NCBI GenBank assembly: GCA_017420845.1
Contig: JAFQOC010000362.1
Coordinates: forward strand, 1 to 5,888
Source of the DNA: Clostridia bacterium
Lineage (GTDB): Bacteria; Bacillota; Clostridia; Oscillospirales; CAG-272
Length of the DNA stretch: 5,888 bases
Direction: 5' to 3'
In this document: positions 5,413-5,888 of the stretch, in pieces
Layout: each line of letters starts with the position of its first letter
Position numbering within the stretch: the stretch's first letter is position 1
Notes under the pieces: model-generated
Seen by the model: only the letters and a program-made list of their open reading frames with translations
Database searches by the model: none
Told to the model about the DNA's origin: nothing
Program-made: the position numbers and the translations under genes

Positions 5413-5888
5413 TCAGACCCCCGTAGCGGGCGCGTCATAGGACAGCTTCTCCACCGTCCAGCCCTCAAGGTGCTTGCACAGCTCCGCCGCGGCCTTCTTG
5501 GCCTCGGGAAGATCGTGCTCCAGGTAGTTGCCGCACTGCCACCGCTCGGTGCCGGGGATCTCCCCCTCGTAGGCGGCGATGAAGGCGAAGGAGTCCTGCA
5601 CCAATTTGATGGCGTTCTCATGGCTCACGCTGTCGCGGACCAGGAGGTAAAAGCCCGTCCGACAGCCCATGGGGCCAACATAGACCACCTGATCCGACCA
5701 TCCGCTGTTGCGGGCGTAGGTGGCGAAGAGGTGCTCGATGGTGTGGGCGGCGGGGGTGGGGAGGTAGTCGCCGCCGTTAGGGAGCTTCATACGGATGTCG
5801 TAGGTGATCACATCGCCATCGGTACGGGAAACGTACATGCCCTTCTGCAAAGTGTTGTGGTCAATGGTAAAGCTGGCAATGGTTTTCA
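5413..5888 (-). CDS. luxS: S-ribosylhomocysteine lyase LuxS (5' end at window edge)
   Basis: LuxS cleaves S-ribosylhomocysteine to homocysteine and DPD, the precursor of autoinducer AI-2, in the activated methyl cycle; it acts in the cytoplasm. The frame is open to the right edge, reading KTIASFTIDHNTL before QKGMYVSRT. The final two bases, TG on this strand, fit a start codon whose first base lies just outside. On that reading the protein has 158 residues, normal for LuxS. The metal site is complete: H49-T-I-E-H53 and Cys119 in QCGNY. Other active-site residues are Cys76 in PMGCRTG, Glu52, and Arg33 in YDIR. A start at the internal TTG (5848-5850) would cut off the conserved SFTIDH segment and is unlikely. 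The gene ends 50 bp from the palindromic element; no separate U-tract terminator is evident. Confidence 0.95.
   Translation of the reverse strand, partial: KTIASFTIDHNTLQKGMYVSRTDGDVITYDIRMKLPNGGDYLPTPAAHTIEHLFATYARNSGWSDQVVYVGPMGCRTGFYLLVRDSVSHENAIKLVQDSFAFIAAYEGEIPGTERWQCGNYLEHDLPEAKKAAAELCKHLEGWTVEKLSYDAPATGV

Noticed and set aside
5217..5426. Plus- and minus-strand open frames across the palindromic element
   Set aside because: They are translations of hairpin repeat sequence and have no ribosome binding sites or domains; frames of this kind are often misannotated as small proteins.

Overview
The window looks like chromosomal DNA from a spore-forming member of the Clostridia, probably of the Ruminococcaceae/Oscillospiraceae type. 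The reasons are the sporulation pair spoIIGA-sigE, strong AGGAGG-type ribosome binding sites, sigma-A promoters of TTGACA-17-TATAAT form, a clostridial-style LuxS, and a GC-rich intergenic repeat built from small hairpins. The taxonomic placement is inferred from the style of the genes, not from a search.

Layout from left to right: (1) A minus-strand single-gene unit encodes a variant acyl carrier protein, with a consensus promoter (433-461), a leader of about 100 nt and an intrinsic terminator (57-91). (2) A minus-strand small lipoprotein gene of unknown function has its own promoter (1147-1175). (3) A divergent intergenic region follows, whose right half carries Spo0A-type boxes and a TATAAT without a recognisable -35. 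It leads into (4) the plus-strand operon spoIIGA-sigE, encoding the membrane protease that activates pro-sigma-E and pro-sigma-E itself. (5) A plus-strand gene for a small two-helix membrane protein with a C-terminal zinc ribbon comes next, in the place where many clostridia carry sigG. (6) A strong hairpin at 3532-3569 lies between convergent genes. (7) A minus-strand two-gene unit encodes a three-helix membrane protein with a possible PH-like tail and, overlapping it by 35 bp, an SGNH/GDSL hydrolase resembling CE2 esterases. (8) An intergenic region holds a roughly 168-bp MITE-like palindromic element. (9) A minus-strand luxS gene runs off the right edge, and its start codon is probably cut by one base.

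Functionally, spoIIGA and sigE form one circuit: phosphorylated Spo0A would switch on the operon and SpoIIGA would trigger removal of the sigma-E pro-sequence in the mother cell. The other genes (ACP for acyl-chain carrying, LuxS for S-ribosylhomocysteine recycling and AI-2 production, the SGNH esterase) are housekeeping or accessory neighbours with no clear link to sporulation. I did not find a wholly new system. The best leads are the compound palindromic element beside luxS, the Spo0A-box cluster, and the zinc-ribbon membrane protein after sigE.
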